Of a DNA stretch of 32,213 nt, positions 8,317-16,886 are shown in pieces. Source of the stretch: an uncultured Bacteroidales bacterium (GTDB lineage: Bacteria; Bacteroidota; Bacteroidia; Bacteroidales; P3); NCBI GenBank assembly GCA_900315335.1, contig OMYR01000029.1, positions 1-32,213 of the forward strand, given 5' to 3'. The position numbers and the translations under genes are program-made. Under the pieces are notes generated by a model that saw nothing but the letters and a program-made list of their open reading frames with translations, did not search any database and had not been told where the DNA came from. Within the stretch, counting starts at the first letter, position 1; every line of letters begins with the position of its first letter.

Positions 8317-9414
8317 ATGTCCGACACCTTATCAAACAAACGCCCTCTTTCGCCCGATTACGACGCACTGCAATCCAAAACCATGGATTTCCTACGCTTT
8401 CCTTTGATGATTGCCGTCTGCTTTATCCATGTACATCAGCCGAATTTGATAAATATTCACCCTTCAACGCCCGCATTCGCCGTATATTTCTTAATCTCGC
8501 AGGTGATTACACGCTTGGCAGTGCCGTTATTCTTCATCACATCGGGCTATTACTTCTTTTTCAACAAAGACAATAAACAATCCTTCACCATTTCCTCTTA
8601 TCTGTCCAAACTAAAAAAACGAATAAACACGTTACTTGTTCCCTACCTGCTTTGGAATTTATTTGTACTCTTGTTTCGCATCTTCACCGACCCGTACATA
8701 CGACATTACGCAACGACACTTCCGCACATACTCTCCGCTTTTTGCTATTGGAATGGTGGAAAAAGCCCGATAGCGTTTCAGTTTTGGTTCATAAGGGACT
8801 TGATTTATATGTGTATCCTTTCGCCAATCGTTTTTCTGCTTTTAAGAAACAAAAACATTATCGCCATATCGCTGTTGTGTTTGCTTTGGTTTATGGATTT
8901 AGATGCTTTGGGACGAAGTGCGAGTGCCGTATTTTTCTTTTCGTTAGGCGCATTTTTCAGCATAAACAAACTTAATATCATCAAAACCATCGCACATTTG
9001 CCACGCAAATCGGTTTATATTACAACGTTTATCCTTATGGTTTCGGATTTATTGCTTAACATTTCGCCGACAAACAAGCCGCACACTGCCACCAACAACC
9101 CTTATATTCACAACCTTTTCCTTTTGTTCGGCATCGTTTGCGTCTTACTTTTCGTTTCCACTCTTATCGAACGCCGCATCAAAGGCGAAAACCGCTCCTT
9201 ATCGCAAGCATCTTTCTTTTTATTCGCCATACACGTCATTCCGTTGCAATGGCTCAACACCTTTTTAATTCGCATATTGCCTCAAAACGATTTAAGTTTT
9301 TTATTTAACTACTTTGTTTGTGTTCCGACGATAGCCGTTTTATCCGTTTTTGCCTACAAAATCCTTAAACGCCACCTACCAAAAACGCTTTCCATTCTCA
9401 CCGGCGGCCGTTAG
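8317..9414 (+). CDS. Acyltransferase-3 family integral membrane protein
   Basis: This 365-aa protein is an integral membrane acyltransferase of the PF01757 type. These enzymes O-acylate sugars of surface polysaccharides or similar acceptors, usually with acetyl. The family's N-terminal signature is visible at about 24-45 (MDFLRFPLMIAVCFIHVHQPN, with the conserved His in the first membrane helix), followed by about ten hydrophobic segments and the PLFFITSGYYFF helix. The C-terminal helices include FFLFAIHVIPLQWLN. The start is ATG 8317; an out-of-frame ORF from 8247 is a shadow. It is not next to glycan biosynthesis genes, so the acceptor is unknown. Codon use is more C-ending and CGC-rich than in the large minus-strand operon. 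A 21-bp repeat array begins four bases after its stop. Confidence 0.8.
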   Translation: MSDTLSNKRPLSPDYDALQSKTMDFLRFPLMIAVCFIHVHQPNLINIHPSTPAFAVYFLISQVITRLAVPLFFITSGYYFFFNKDNKQSFTISSYLSKLKKRINTLLVPYLLWNLFVLLFRIFTDPYIRHYATTLPHILSAFCYWNGGKSPIAFQFWFIRDLIYMCILSPIVFLLLRNKNIIAISLLCLLWFMDLDALGRSASAVFFFSLGAFFSINKLNIIKTIAHLPRKSVYITTFILMVSDLLLNISPTNKPHTATNNPYIHNLFLLFGIVCVLLFVSTLIERRIKGENRSLSQASFFLFAIHVIPLQWLNTFLIRILPQNDLSFLFNYFVCVPTIAVLSVFAYKILKRHLPKTLSILTGGR

Positions 9415-9418
9415 CAAA

Positions 9419-9754
9419 CGGATTTCTTACATTAGCATCTTGATTTTTAACATTAGCGAATTGATATTTTACATTGCCGTCTTCATATTACACACATACC
9501 CCCTACATTTTACAACCATTGCATTGAGATTTTTATTCATTATATTGATACTTGTATCCGTTGGCTTAAAATTTATATTTTCTGCATTGAAGTTTGTACC
9601 CATTGACTTGAAGTTTATATTTTTTGCATTGAAGTTTATACCCGTTGGTTTGAAGTTTGTATTTATTCTACTGAGATTTGTGTTCAAATCAGCCCAATAC
9701 TTTTCCAAGTTAGCCCAATACTTTTCCAGGTCAGCCTGACAAATTTCCAAGTCA
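9419..9754 (+). repeat. Array of sixteen degenerate 21-bp tandem units (locus A)
   Basis: Units start at 9419, 9440, 9461 and then every 21 bases up to 9734, with no insertion or deletion. The best units are 9587-9670, each beginning TTGAAGTTT; an approximate consensus is TTGAAGTTTGTAYCCATTGMA. Units starting at 9566, 9608 and 9650 (ending TTTTCTGCA, TTTTTTGCA or TTTATTCTA) alternate with those at 9545, 9587 and 9629 (ending CCGTTGGC, CCATTGAC or CCGTTGGT), giving a 42-bp higher order. The last three units change to GCCCAATACTTTTCCAAG. Because 21 is divisible by three, several frames stay open and read as heptapeptide repeats, for example NINFKSM/GTNFNAE on the minus strand. I do not call these coding. 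Confidence 0.88.
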
Positions 9755-9760
9755 GGCTGA
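9731..9760. repeat. Palindrome closing the locus A array
   Basis: Perfect 10-base arms TCAGCCTGAC (9731-9740) and GTCAGGCTGA (9751-9760) surround a 10-base centre. The symmetry extends imperfectly outward: TACTTTTCCAGG on the left matches the reverse complement of TTTGGAAAAAAGTA on the right. The array therefore turns around at this point and continues briefly in inverted orientation to about 9774. Confidence 0.8.
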
Positions 9761-9774
9761 TTTGGAAAAAAGTA

Positions 9775-9989
9775 CGACTGTTTTCACTCAAAAACTTCAC
9801 TCCCCGCCACACGAATTTAAGTATAAAGAACGTAATCCTCAATACGCACAACATAAGTATCAAAGCGGTGTGCAAAATCTAACGACCGATTGGGATTAAT
9901 TACCGAATAAAAGCGGAAAATATCAATATGACAAACACAAGACAGCCATAAAAAATGACAAAGTAAATAAGGATAATCTCATCAATGGC
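9775..9989. other. Non-coding spacer with a short peptide-like frame
   Basis: No gene is called here. The plus frame from 9801 to the TAA at 9897-9899 reads as a hydrophilic 32-residue tail (SPPHEFKYKERNP then QYAQHKYQSGVQNLTTDWD), unlike the repetitive sequence before it. It has no start codon of its own, so it could be the end of a decayed gene or chance. Confidence 0.35.
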
Positions 9990-9990
9990 A

Positions 9991-10022
9991 CAAAAAAAAC
10001 GCAAGGTTTCACACCTTGCGTT
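9991..10022 (-). terminator. Rho-independent terminator for the greA/HIT genes
   Basis: Arms AACGCAAGGT (9998-10007) and ACCTTGCGTT (10013-10022) enclose the 5-base loop TTCAC. On the minus strand the stem is followed by a run of eight Ts (9992-9999), a classic intrinsic terminator. It lies about 70 bases beyond the HIT gene stop, with the locus C repeat units in between. Confidence 0.88.
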
Positions 10023-10031
10023 GTAAATTTA

Positions 10032-10095
10032 TATGTTACGATTGAATTTCTACGTACTTACGATTAAAATTCCAATGTTTGCGATTAAAATTCTA
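10032..10095 (-). repeat. Three 21/22-bp tandem units after the HIT gene (locus C)
   Basis: On the minus strand, units run 10095-10075 (21), 10074-10053 (22) and 10052-10032 (21), with the consensus TRGAATTTTAATCGYAA. The first unit begins with the TAG stop codon of the HIT gene. Read through in that frame, the units give NFNRKHW and NFNRKYV, echoing the NFN-containing heptads of locus A. The TTTGCGAT core is shared with locus B. Confidence 0.7.
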
Positions 10096-10485
10096 CATAT
10101 TGGCGGCGATATTGGCTGCGATTTCCTTAAACTCTGCCTCCGTGAAACTCATCTTAGGGTTGGCAAAATTCAAATCTCCCTCCTTTTGCATCGGAACCAA
10201 ATGAATATGTGCGTGTCTCACTTCAAGACCGATGACAGCCATACCTACCTTAACGCAAGGATAAGCCTTTTTAATTGCGTTTGCAATACGTTTCGCATAA
10301 CATATATAGTCTTTCAAATCCTCGTCCGAAATATCAAAGATGTAATCCTCTTCCTTTTTCGGAACAACCAAAGTATGACCTTTCTGTAACGGAGAAATAT
10401 CCAAAAACGCATAAAACTTATCGTTCTCGGCAACCTTATAAGAAGGAATTTCTCCCGCTATTATTTTTGAAAATATTGATGCCAT
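10093..10485 (-). CDS. HIT family nucleotide-binding hydrolase
   Basis: This 130-aa protein is a histidine-triad hydrolase of the HINT/HIT branch. Such enzymes hydrolyse phosphoramidate or ester bonds of nucleotides such as adenosine 5'-monophosphoramidate. The N-terminus SIFSKIIAGEIPSYKVAEND and the GHTLVVPKK segment are typical. The catalytic triad motif is His91-Ala-His93-Ile-His95-Leu (RHAHIHLVP). The motif is GLEVRHAHIHLVP rather than the common GQEVxHxHxH, a minor variation. It begins at ATG 10485, 39 bases after the greA stop, so the two are probably one transcript ending at the terminator 9991-10022. The physiological substrate is unknown. Confidence 0.94.
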   Translation of the reverse strand: MASIFSKIIAGEIPSYKVAENDKFYAFLDISPLQKGHTLVVPKKEEDYIFDISDEDLKDYICYAKRIANAIKKAYPCVKVGMAVIGLEVRHAHIHLVPMQKEGDLNFANPKMSFTEAEFKEIAANIAANM

Positions 10486-10524
10486 AATCTTTATTTCTTA
10501 CTCTGCAAATCAAAAACACCACTC

Positions 10525-10998
10525 TTAACGTGATATTTTCGTTATTTTTAATTTCATTATACCGGCAGGAACTTTGACTTCTGCCACATCTCCGACTTGT
10601 TTTCCCAAAAGGCCTACTGCAATGGGCGAAGTAACGGAAATCTTTCCCTGTTTGAAATCCGCTTCATTCTCGGGAACTATCTCGTATGTCATTTTCTTTT
10701 TCAATGCAACGTTTTCAAACTCCACCTTTGAAAGCAACAACACCTTAGATGTGTCTATCTTGCTTTCATCAAGCAGACGGGCATTGGCAACCAAGTCTTG
10801 CATCTGCACTATCTTGGCTTCCAAATGCGATTGAGCCTCTTTGGCTGCATCATATTCGGCGTTCTCACTCAAATCGCCCTTTTCCCTTGCCTCTGCAATA
10901 GCCGCAGAAATAGCAGGACGCTCAACAGCAATCAGATGATGAAGTTCGTCTTTAAGTCTTTTCAGCCCTTCTGCTGAATAATATTTAATTTCTGACAT
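10525..10998 (-). CDS. greA: Transcription elongation factor GreA
   Basis: GreA inserts its coiled-coil arm into the RNA polymerase secondary channel and stimulates cleavage of backtracked transcripts. The 157-aa protein has the normal length. The N-terminal coiled coil spans about 1-75, with the acidic tip residues Asp42 and Glu45 in EKGDLSENAEYDAAKE (equivalent to Asp41 and Glu44 of the E. coli protein). The C-terminal FKBP-like domain includes KISVTSPIAVGLLGKQVGD and ends in VKVPAGIMKLKI. The start is ATG 10998. It is separated from the preceding large gene train by the hairpin at 11030-11062, so it should have its own promoter. A weak TTTAATTTG lies about 30 bases before the start. Confidence 0.97.
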   Translation of the reverse strand: MSEIKYYSAEGLKRLKDELHHLIAVERPAISAAIAEAREKGDLSENAEYDAAKEAQSHLEAKIVQMQDLVANARLLDESKIDTSKVLLLSKVEFENVALKKKMTYEIVPENEADFKQGKISVTSPIAVGLLGKQVGDVAEVKVPAGIMKLKITKISR

Positions 10999-11029
10999 AT
11001 TTTTTTGTTTTATGATTTACAAATTAAAC

Positions 11030-11062
11030 GAATAGAAGACTATTATTTCAAGTCTTCTATTC
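11030..11062 (-). terminator. Hairpin terminator at the end of the secDF/T9SS gene train
   Basis: Perfect 12-base arms GAATAGAAGACT (11030-11041) and AGTCTTCTATTC (11051-11062) surround a 9-base loop. It lies 36 bases after the stop of the PorV-family gene. The T-rich stretch following it on the minus strand is weak (CGTTTAATTTG), so termination may be incomplete. Confidence 0.65.
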
Positions 11063-11097
11063 ATTTTGAATATATTTAACTATCTGTTATCTATATT

Positions 11098-12177
11098 TTA
11101 CAAAGTCAATCTCACACCAACCGTATGGATTCCGCCCATAATTGCAGTGGTTCTGTAAGCGTAATCGATAGATAGGTCTTTACTACGTTTATCGCCCTTT
11201 GCTTTGGATAATGTAGCGTTGATTGTAGCACCTGCCGAAAAGCCGTTAGAGAAGTTTGTTCTTTCGGTATTGGTATAAATATCGCTCGTACCACCGTCTT
11301 GATAAGTATAACCGCAACGAATCATAAACAAATTCTTGAAAGCATATTCAGCACCCGCTGTGTAAAGGTCTTTTGCAAATGCCATTGACTCATAATTTGC
11401 TGCCAAAGTCAAACGATGTTCTTTTTCAGCAAACAAGAAATCGTAAGATGCACCGATATTCAAACTTGAAGGCAACTCCCAAGCCAATGAACGCTGTTCC
11501 ACTGTCATATTGTAATCGGCATTCTGTATTGTTGACATGATAGAAAGACCATCACCTGAGAAACTCATTGAAGGACCCCAGTTCTTCAACGCAATACCGA
11601 ACTTGATTTCGTAATCATTACCCGTTACATATTGAATACCTGCGTCAAATCCAACACCTGTTGCAGTAACATTGTCTATACCTTCGCTGATAACTTTCAA
11701 CGTAATACCGGCATAGATACTTGAAGAAAACGCCTTTGCAAACGATACTCCTATATTCATCAAATTAGGGCTGAATGTACCACCTGTCGGTTCAGGAGCA
11801 TTAACAGTTGTTCTATCAATCTTACCAAAGCTCATAGAATTAACCGTCAAACCCAAAACGCCATAATCACCAAGATTTTGAGCCAAACCCGCCGTAATTA
11901 TACCTATATCGGAATTATTTAGATAGTTGGAATAGTTGATATAGAACTCCGTACCACCCGCATGTCCTAAACCTGCAGGGTTAGTAAACAAAGCATCCAA
12001 TCCTCTACCATTAGCAGTATTGACACCTGACCAACCGGCACTGCGAGCCCAAGGGTTAATCAACAACTCCCCTGCTCCGGCCGTACCACGTCTGTCGTCG
12101 TTACCTGCTTTTGTCATATTAGGCACAAGCATTGTCAATAATATGACTAAACTGATTATTTTATGTATTTTATTCAT
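11098..12177 (-). CDS. PorV/PorQ-family outer-membrane protein (T9SS-associated)
   Basis: This 359-aa protein looks like a member of the PorV/PorQ (DUF3308, FadL-like) beta-barrel family. The founding members are outer-membrane components of the type IX secretion system; PorV carries or anchors cargo at the cell surface. It has a signal peptide (about 1-24, ending TKA), followed by the family-typical start with RGTAGAGELLINPWARSAG. NGRGLDALFTNPAGLGHAGGTEF is the region where these proteins carry a conserved Asn-Pro-Ala motif. The rest alternates short amphipathic strands and ends VGVRLTL. It starts 52 bases after the stop of the large T9SS-type cargo, so cargo and PorV-like partner are paired. 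It could be a cargo-specific PorV paralogue rather than the core PorV; I infer this from the context. Confidence 0.8.
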   Translation of the reverse strand: MNKIHKIISLVILLTMLVPNMTKAGNDDRRGTAGAGELLINPWARSAGWSGVNTANGRGLDALFTNPAGLGHAGGTEFYINYSNYLNNSDIGIITAGLAQNLGDYGVLGLTVNSMSFGKIDRTTVNAPEPTGGTFSPNLMNIGVSFAKAFSSSIYAGITLKVISEGIDNVTATGVGFDAGIQYVTGNDYEIKFGIALKNWGPSMSFSGDGLSIMSTIQNADYNMTVEQRSLAWELPSSLNIGASYDFLFAEKEHRLTLAANYESMAFAKDLYTAGAEYAFKNLFMIRCGYTYQDGGTSDIYTNTERTNFSNGFSAGATINATLSKAKGDKRSKDLSIDYAYRTTAIMGGIHTVGVRLTL

Positions 12178-12229
12178 AACTTCTATCTTTTCTAAGTTTT
12201 ACAAAAACTATTGCTTGTTTAACTAACTA

Positions 12230-15200
12230 TTATTGGAAAGAGTTCAAATCAACCGGACGCAAAGCGCCAAACCATTTAACCAATTTTTCTCCAATACCAT
12301 CAGCCTTAACATGAATTAGATATACACCACCTGATATTTGAAGACCTCTTTCATTCTTCAAATCCCAATCAACACTCGTCAATGCAGTACCACCGCCTGA
12401 AACCAATGAAGCGGAAGGACCTCTCAATTTACGAACAACCGTACCATCAACAGCATATATTGTTATATAACAATCAGGCGGAAGATTGGTAATCTTAACC
12501 AAATTCTGAATCTGATCTTGCTCATACAAGTCAAATGCAAAATAAGGATTAGGAACAACCTGAATATCATCCAAAGCACTTTCTGCAATGCTTGTAACAC
12601 CTCTCATAACAGCAATATCGCTACCAAGTGTGAATTGATACATTGGATAATTGTTGTTCATTGGAGTTTCTGGTTTATTGTTGTTGTCATAAGAACTTCC
12701 TGCCCAATTTAGTTGATAAGGCTTTCTAACTCTTATTTGAACAGTTGCATCAGTAGGTATCAACATAGGAGATTTGTCTTTATTTGCCTCATCTACACCT
12801 TGTGCAAACATTTGAGTCAATGGAGCAGGCATACCTACCCACATGATAGAAGCAAACAAGGATTCAACTCTATCAAAAATTCTAACGTTTGAACCTCCGG
12901 TACCGGTCACATTATCTAATTGTTTCAAAATATCATAAGCCCAAACACCTTGGTCATATCTCGTTGGAGAAACTGTGGTAATTGAACCTAATTGAGGATT
13001 GATTCTGAACTGATTTGTTCCAAGAACATATACATAATGCATACCACCGTAAGAACTTCCATTACCAGCAAGAGTAGGATTCCACATCATATCACGACCA
13101 TTGTACTGACCAAGAGAAGAATTTTCTCCGAACATTAAGTTCAATCTTTCTCCTGTTTCCAAATTAATCGCATAACCAGGGAACCAACCCATACCCTGAG
13201 GATAATCAGGATCTACTATGGCATTACCTTCTTTATCAACAGATGCATGTCTTCTTAATTGGAATTTCTTTGCACGTCCCTCTGTTACAGTAGTATCAGT
13301 ACCCATTTCAATAACAGGACAACGAGTCCATTTTGAAGTATCGCTTGTGAATACAATATCAACGGATGCCAAATTGTTCATATCATTATATACTAATGAA
13401 CGCATCTGCAATGGGTCACTCCAAGCATTATTTTCAGTCTCACCATTTGCAAGGAAATATCTACGAGAAAATGCAGGGTGATTGTTTTCAAAAGATGTCA
13501 GTTTATACGGAGCCCATGTTCCATAAACAACATTCTCAAATTGGCTATTAGGATCCAAAGCAACTTTGTCCTCGCCTCCTGTCTCACGGCGACGTACATA
13601 ATAGTAATCCGAATTAGGGTCGGAAATGAAATTACCATCATCACCGGCAGGTACAGATGAACCACTTCTAATCCAATTGGTAAGCATAGATTCATCAGAG
13701 TCAGTGAAACCATACAACCAACCCTTACTTGCATCTTTATATACAATGTTTGAAGACAAATATGCATCACTATTCAACGAATTAGCCACATATTGTAACT
13801 GAGTAAGAGTCATATCTATCGTTTCAGCAACATTAGGAATATTGTTAATTGATACAGAAATACCCAAATCAAATATTATCTGTTCATTAATATCGCATAT
13901 AGGACGATCTGATGTAACCTCATATACAGAATCTTTTCCGTCAAAATAAAGAGCCAATTCAGGATTTACATTTGTCAATGCCCAAGTGCAACTATCCATA
14001 AGGTTAGGAGAATTTTGATTTGGTATCAAACGTATGTAATAATCACCTTGTTTTACGTTCAACGGATCAACGATAGAAATATTCAACGGACCATAGTTCT
14101 TTTCATACTTAGGTTGTTGAATGATGTTTGCAGTATTTGCAGGGTCAAACAAATTATCAACAGACTCGGAAGACAATCTCAAAGTCATACCACCATTTCC
14201 GTTACCCTCTATACGGATAATTTCAGGAGAAACACCATAAGAAGATTGAACCAAAGTTCCGTTTTGTTCTGCTTGATTCATATGAGGTATAGCCATAACA
14301 GGCTCAATGCTGCTACCATCACCTTTCTTTCTTGATGCTACATAAGGCTCTTTTTGACCGTCTATTTTTGTAGCGTCTTCAACGTTGTAATGTTTATAAT
14401 CATTGTACGCATAAGCGATAGCAATGTAATAGTATTTCTTATTATTTACAATACGTTTATCGGTAGTTGTAGCGAACATATCTTCCGTAATACTAAATGA
14501 GTGTCTGATACCTTCGTTAGCACCGCTGACCATTACCTGTGATGATGGATAGCCATTAGTTATTGTAACATTGGTCAATTCAGCAATAGGAGCATTGTTT
14601 TGAGCAGGGTCATAATTTTCAATATCACATTGTGCGACCAAACGAGCCTTGCTATTGTCATAAATATCAGCAACAGATACAGAAGCGTCAGCCAACTGGA
14701 AGATTTGATAACCTTCAAATCTATAATTTCTATCGTATTCGTGAGTTACATAAGTTGTGTCGCTACCATTGATTACCATTTCTTGATAGTCTCTTGGTAT
14801 TGTGTTATCAATTTCGTTAAACTTCTCATTGAAGTTGTTGCTTCCAGGTTCATTTGTCAAATAAAGTATAATCTCTCTATCCAATTCCTGAACAACAACA
14901 TTAGGAGCATCAGGACCTTCAAATACATTGAAACAATTGTCAAACAATGCTTGGCACTTGTCATCAACCGTACGAAGCAATTCAACAGAAGCCCAAGGAC
15001 CACCTGTTGCAGCTTGTGCGAATGGAATACCAACAGTAATATAGTTGATTGCACCAGGTTTCAAAGTGAATGGACCAGCAGATTGCATAAAACGTCTATC
15101 GCCAGGCTCATTACCTGCTGTTTGTTCAGACCAGTTTTTACCTGCATATTCGTCTTCTCTACCGGTTTCTCTTACGCCCCAACCCCAAATATCAGAAGTT

Positions 15201-16852
15201 CCAGGGAACATAAAGTCTGCATAAACACCTTCTTCTACATCGGTATTATATCCATTACCTCCGAAGACCATACGTTTATTGTCTTTCCAATATCCTCTTA
15301 GGTAGTTGTAGTAGTCAGATGCCTTATCAGGCTCTCCATTAGAAGCAATACTATTATTGTAATACACAAAACGTCTCATACCAAAACGCTCGTCATCAAC
15401 AATACCATTACCAAAGTTAACTCCGTTGATTGCACAAGCATCTACGGCATTCTTTGATTTTGGATACCATGCCTTTTTGTACTTATAAGCATTATCGGTC
15501 AAGATGATACGCAATTTCTCATTGTCTTTCATCTTTGCAACATTAGTTGTATCAGCATAAGTCAAACCGGCTTCAACACAATATTGACCTAACTCTCTTG
15601 CACCATACTTTTCAATAAACGCTTCAATATCAACCTTAGGATTATCACGTCCGTCAGGATCCATATAAGGACCTTGGAAGAAGTCTATACCAACGGCAGG
15701 AGGGTTTCCTGAATAAGCACCTGTTCCCGGTCCGTCAGTCTTTTGTCCATTGTAGCAATATCCCAAACCTCTTTCAACATCACAACCAACATAGTCATCT
15801 TGTGCATATCCTAAGTCTGTATCAACCCACTGGCTGAAAAACGTATTAGTCAATGTAAATGTAGAACGGTTAATGATTTCGTATGAATAGAAAGTCATGT
15901 TGTTGATTTCATTATTCATCGTGAAAGCAAATGCCTGAGCACGAATTTCCAAACCAATAGGGTTTTCTGAACCCGACTCAGTATGAGCAGCACCCTTATC
16001 ATTGAAAATCCACCAAATAGTTTCATCGCCTTTCAAGACTTGATCGACAAGCAGACCATTGTAAGCAGGCATTTTACCACCTGTTCCATAGTTAGGATTT
16101 GTTGTATCCGACTCCATTGTAGGTGTCGGAGTATATTTACTACCGGCAGGCAATTCTGCTTTAATTTTGGCAGGGCACAAAACTCCTTCAAAATCATAAT
16201 ATGGATAATCACCATCATTATACTCGTATATACCATTCTTATTTTGATCGTAGAAAGGTGCTAAGAATTTAGATTGTTTCAAAGAAGTATTACCGTTTCC
16301 CGGCCAATTCCTTATAACATCTGTAAGTGTCTCCGGATCGTAAGTTCCAGGAATAGGTTTACCTTCCGGATCCTTTTCAAAAGAGTTAATGAACGCCTGT
16401 ACTTCTGCTCTTGTGATTTTATATAATTTATCCCATTCATCACAAACAGCTTTATTTACAGAAGCATTAGCATCAACAGTCAATGGACCAGGCCAAAAAT
16501 CATCACCGTCTTGTCCAAACTTCAATGCTGCCACACGCAACTGTTGGTTTTCATCTTGTCCTCCAATCCACAAAGCCGCACAGAACATCGCTGTACTATT
16601 ACCATCTTTGGGAACAAAGTATTGTGCTGTGGAACCGTCATACCACATATTACCACCTTGGTTAATACGAGCACGGACATTGTTTATACTTAATTCTGCA
16701 GAGCCCTGAGCACGTCTACATCTCTCAAGATCTCCTGCCTTTGTTACAACTTTTTTAGCAACCTTTCCTTTGTATGGTAATGCATCGGCAGATATGCTAA
16801 CAAAGCATAAACAAAACATTAATAACGTTAATTTACGAACAATATGTTTCAT
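12230..16852 (-). CDS. Very large secreted protein with T9SS-like C-terminal domain
   Basis: This 1540-aa protein is predicted to be exported by Sec and then moved across the outer membrane by the type IX system. It has a signal peptide (about 1-25, ending ADA). It then has the N-terminal block NNVRARINQGGNMWYDG and the Ca2+-loop-like segment DQNKNGIYEYNDGDYPYYD near residue 200, a combination I associate with long T9SS-exported Bacteroidota proteins. The middle is beta-rich, with many Asp/Asn/Tyr residues and no recognisable enzyme. The last about 105 residues start at VVPNPYFAF and resemble a FlgD/T9SS sorting domain, including ITIYAVDGTVVRKL and GGVYLIHVKADG. They end with a WFGALRPVDLNSFQ tail that canonical type A domains lack. 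The start ATG 16852 is 34 bases after the receptor stop. The function is unknown; a structural or adhesive surface protein is most likely. Confidence 0.82.
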   Translation of the reverse strand: MKHIVRKLTLLMFCLCFVSISADALPYKGKVAKKVVTKAGDLERCRRAQGSAELSINNVRARINQGGNMWYDGSTAQYFVPKDGNSTAMFCAALWIGGQDENQQLRVAALKFGQDGDDFWPGPLTVDANASVNKAVCDEWDKLYKITRAEVQAFINSFEKDPEGKPIPGTYDPETLTDVIRNWPGNGNTSLKQSKFLAPFYDQNKNGIYEYNDGDYPYYDFEGVLCPAKIKAELPAGSKYTPTPTMESDTTNPNYGTGGKMPAYNGLLVDQVLKGDETIWWIFNDKGAAHTESGSENPIGLEIRAQAFAFTMNNEINNMTFYSYEIINRSTFTLTNTFFSQWVDTDLGYAQDDYVGCDVERGLGYCYNGQKTDGPGTGAYSGNPPAVGIDFFQGPYMDPDGRDNPKVDIEAFIEKYGARELGQYCVEAGLTYADTTNVAKMKDNEKLRIILTDNAYKYKKAWYPKSKNAVDACAINGVNFGNGIVDDERFGMRRFVYYNNSIASNGEPDKASDYYNYLRGYWKDNKRMVFGGNGYNTDVEEGVYADFMFPGTSDIWGWGVRETGREDEYAGKNWSEQTAGNEPGDRRFMQSAGPFTLKPGAINYITVGIPFAQAATGGPWASVELLRTVDDKCQALFDNCFNVFEGPDAPNVVVQELDREIILYLTNEPGSNNFNEKFNEIDNTIPRDYQEMVINGSDTTYVTHEYDRNYRFEGYQIFQLADASVSVADIYDNSKARLVAQCDIENYDPAQNNAPIAELTNVTITNGYPSSQVMVSGANEGIRHSFSITEDMFATTTDKRIVNNKKYYYIAIAYAYNDYKHYNVEDATKIDGQKEPYVASRKKGDGSSIEPVMAIPHMNQAEQNGTLVQSSYGVSPEIIRIEGNGNGGMTLRLSSESVDNLFDPANTANIIQQPKYEKNYGPLNISIVDPLNVKQGDYYIRLIPNQNSPNLMDSCTWALTNVNPELALYFDGKDSVYEVTSDRPICDINEQIIFDLGISVSINNIPNVAETIDMTLTQLQYVANSLNSDAYLSSNIVYKDASKGWLYGFTDSDESMLTNWIRSGSSVPAGDDGNFISDPNSDYYYVRRRETGGEDKVALDPNSQFENVVYGTWAPYKLTSFENNHPAFSRRYFLANGETENNAWSDPLQMRSLVYNDMNNLASVDIVFTSDTSKWTRCPVIEMGTDTTVTEGRAKKFQLRRHASVDKEGNAIVDPDYPQGMGWFPGYAINLETGERLNLMFGENSSLGQYNGRDMMWNPTLAGNGSSYGGMHYVYVLGTNQFRINPQLGSITTVSPTRYDQGVWAYDILKQLDNVTGTGGSNVRIFDRVESLFASIMWVGMPAPLTQMFAQGVDEANKDKSPMLIPTDATVQIRVRKPYQLNWAGSSYDNNNKPETPMNNNYPMYQFTLGSDIAVMRGVTSIAESALDDIQVVPNPYFAFDLYEQDQIQNLVKITNLPPDCYITIYAVDGTVVRKLRGPSASLVSGGGTALTSVDWDLKNERGLQISGGVYLIHVKADGIGEKLVKWFGALRPVDLNSFQ

Positions 16853-16886
16853 AACTTTTCAAATATTTCTAATTAAACATTAACCC

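Noticed and set aside
8247-8576. 109-residue frame overlapping the acyltransferase start
   Set aside because: It begins inside the topA terminator stem and runs in another frame of a clear acyltransferase gene.
9419-9754. CRISPR array
   Set aside because: Units are contiguous 21-mers that drift gradually; there are no unique spacers, no constant repeat and no cas genes.
9350-9875. Three overlapping open frames across the 21-bp array (plus 9350-9739, minus 9469-9750, minus 9684-9875)
   Set aside because: All are open because the period is divisible by three and the unit lacks stops. They contradict each other and none has a start signal or non-repetitive domain.
14600-15301. 233-residue plus frame within the giant secreted protein gene
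   Set aside because: Antisense shadow of the 1540-aa protein; Cys/Ile/Thr-rich without domains.
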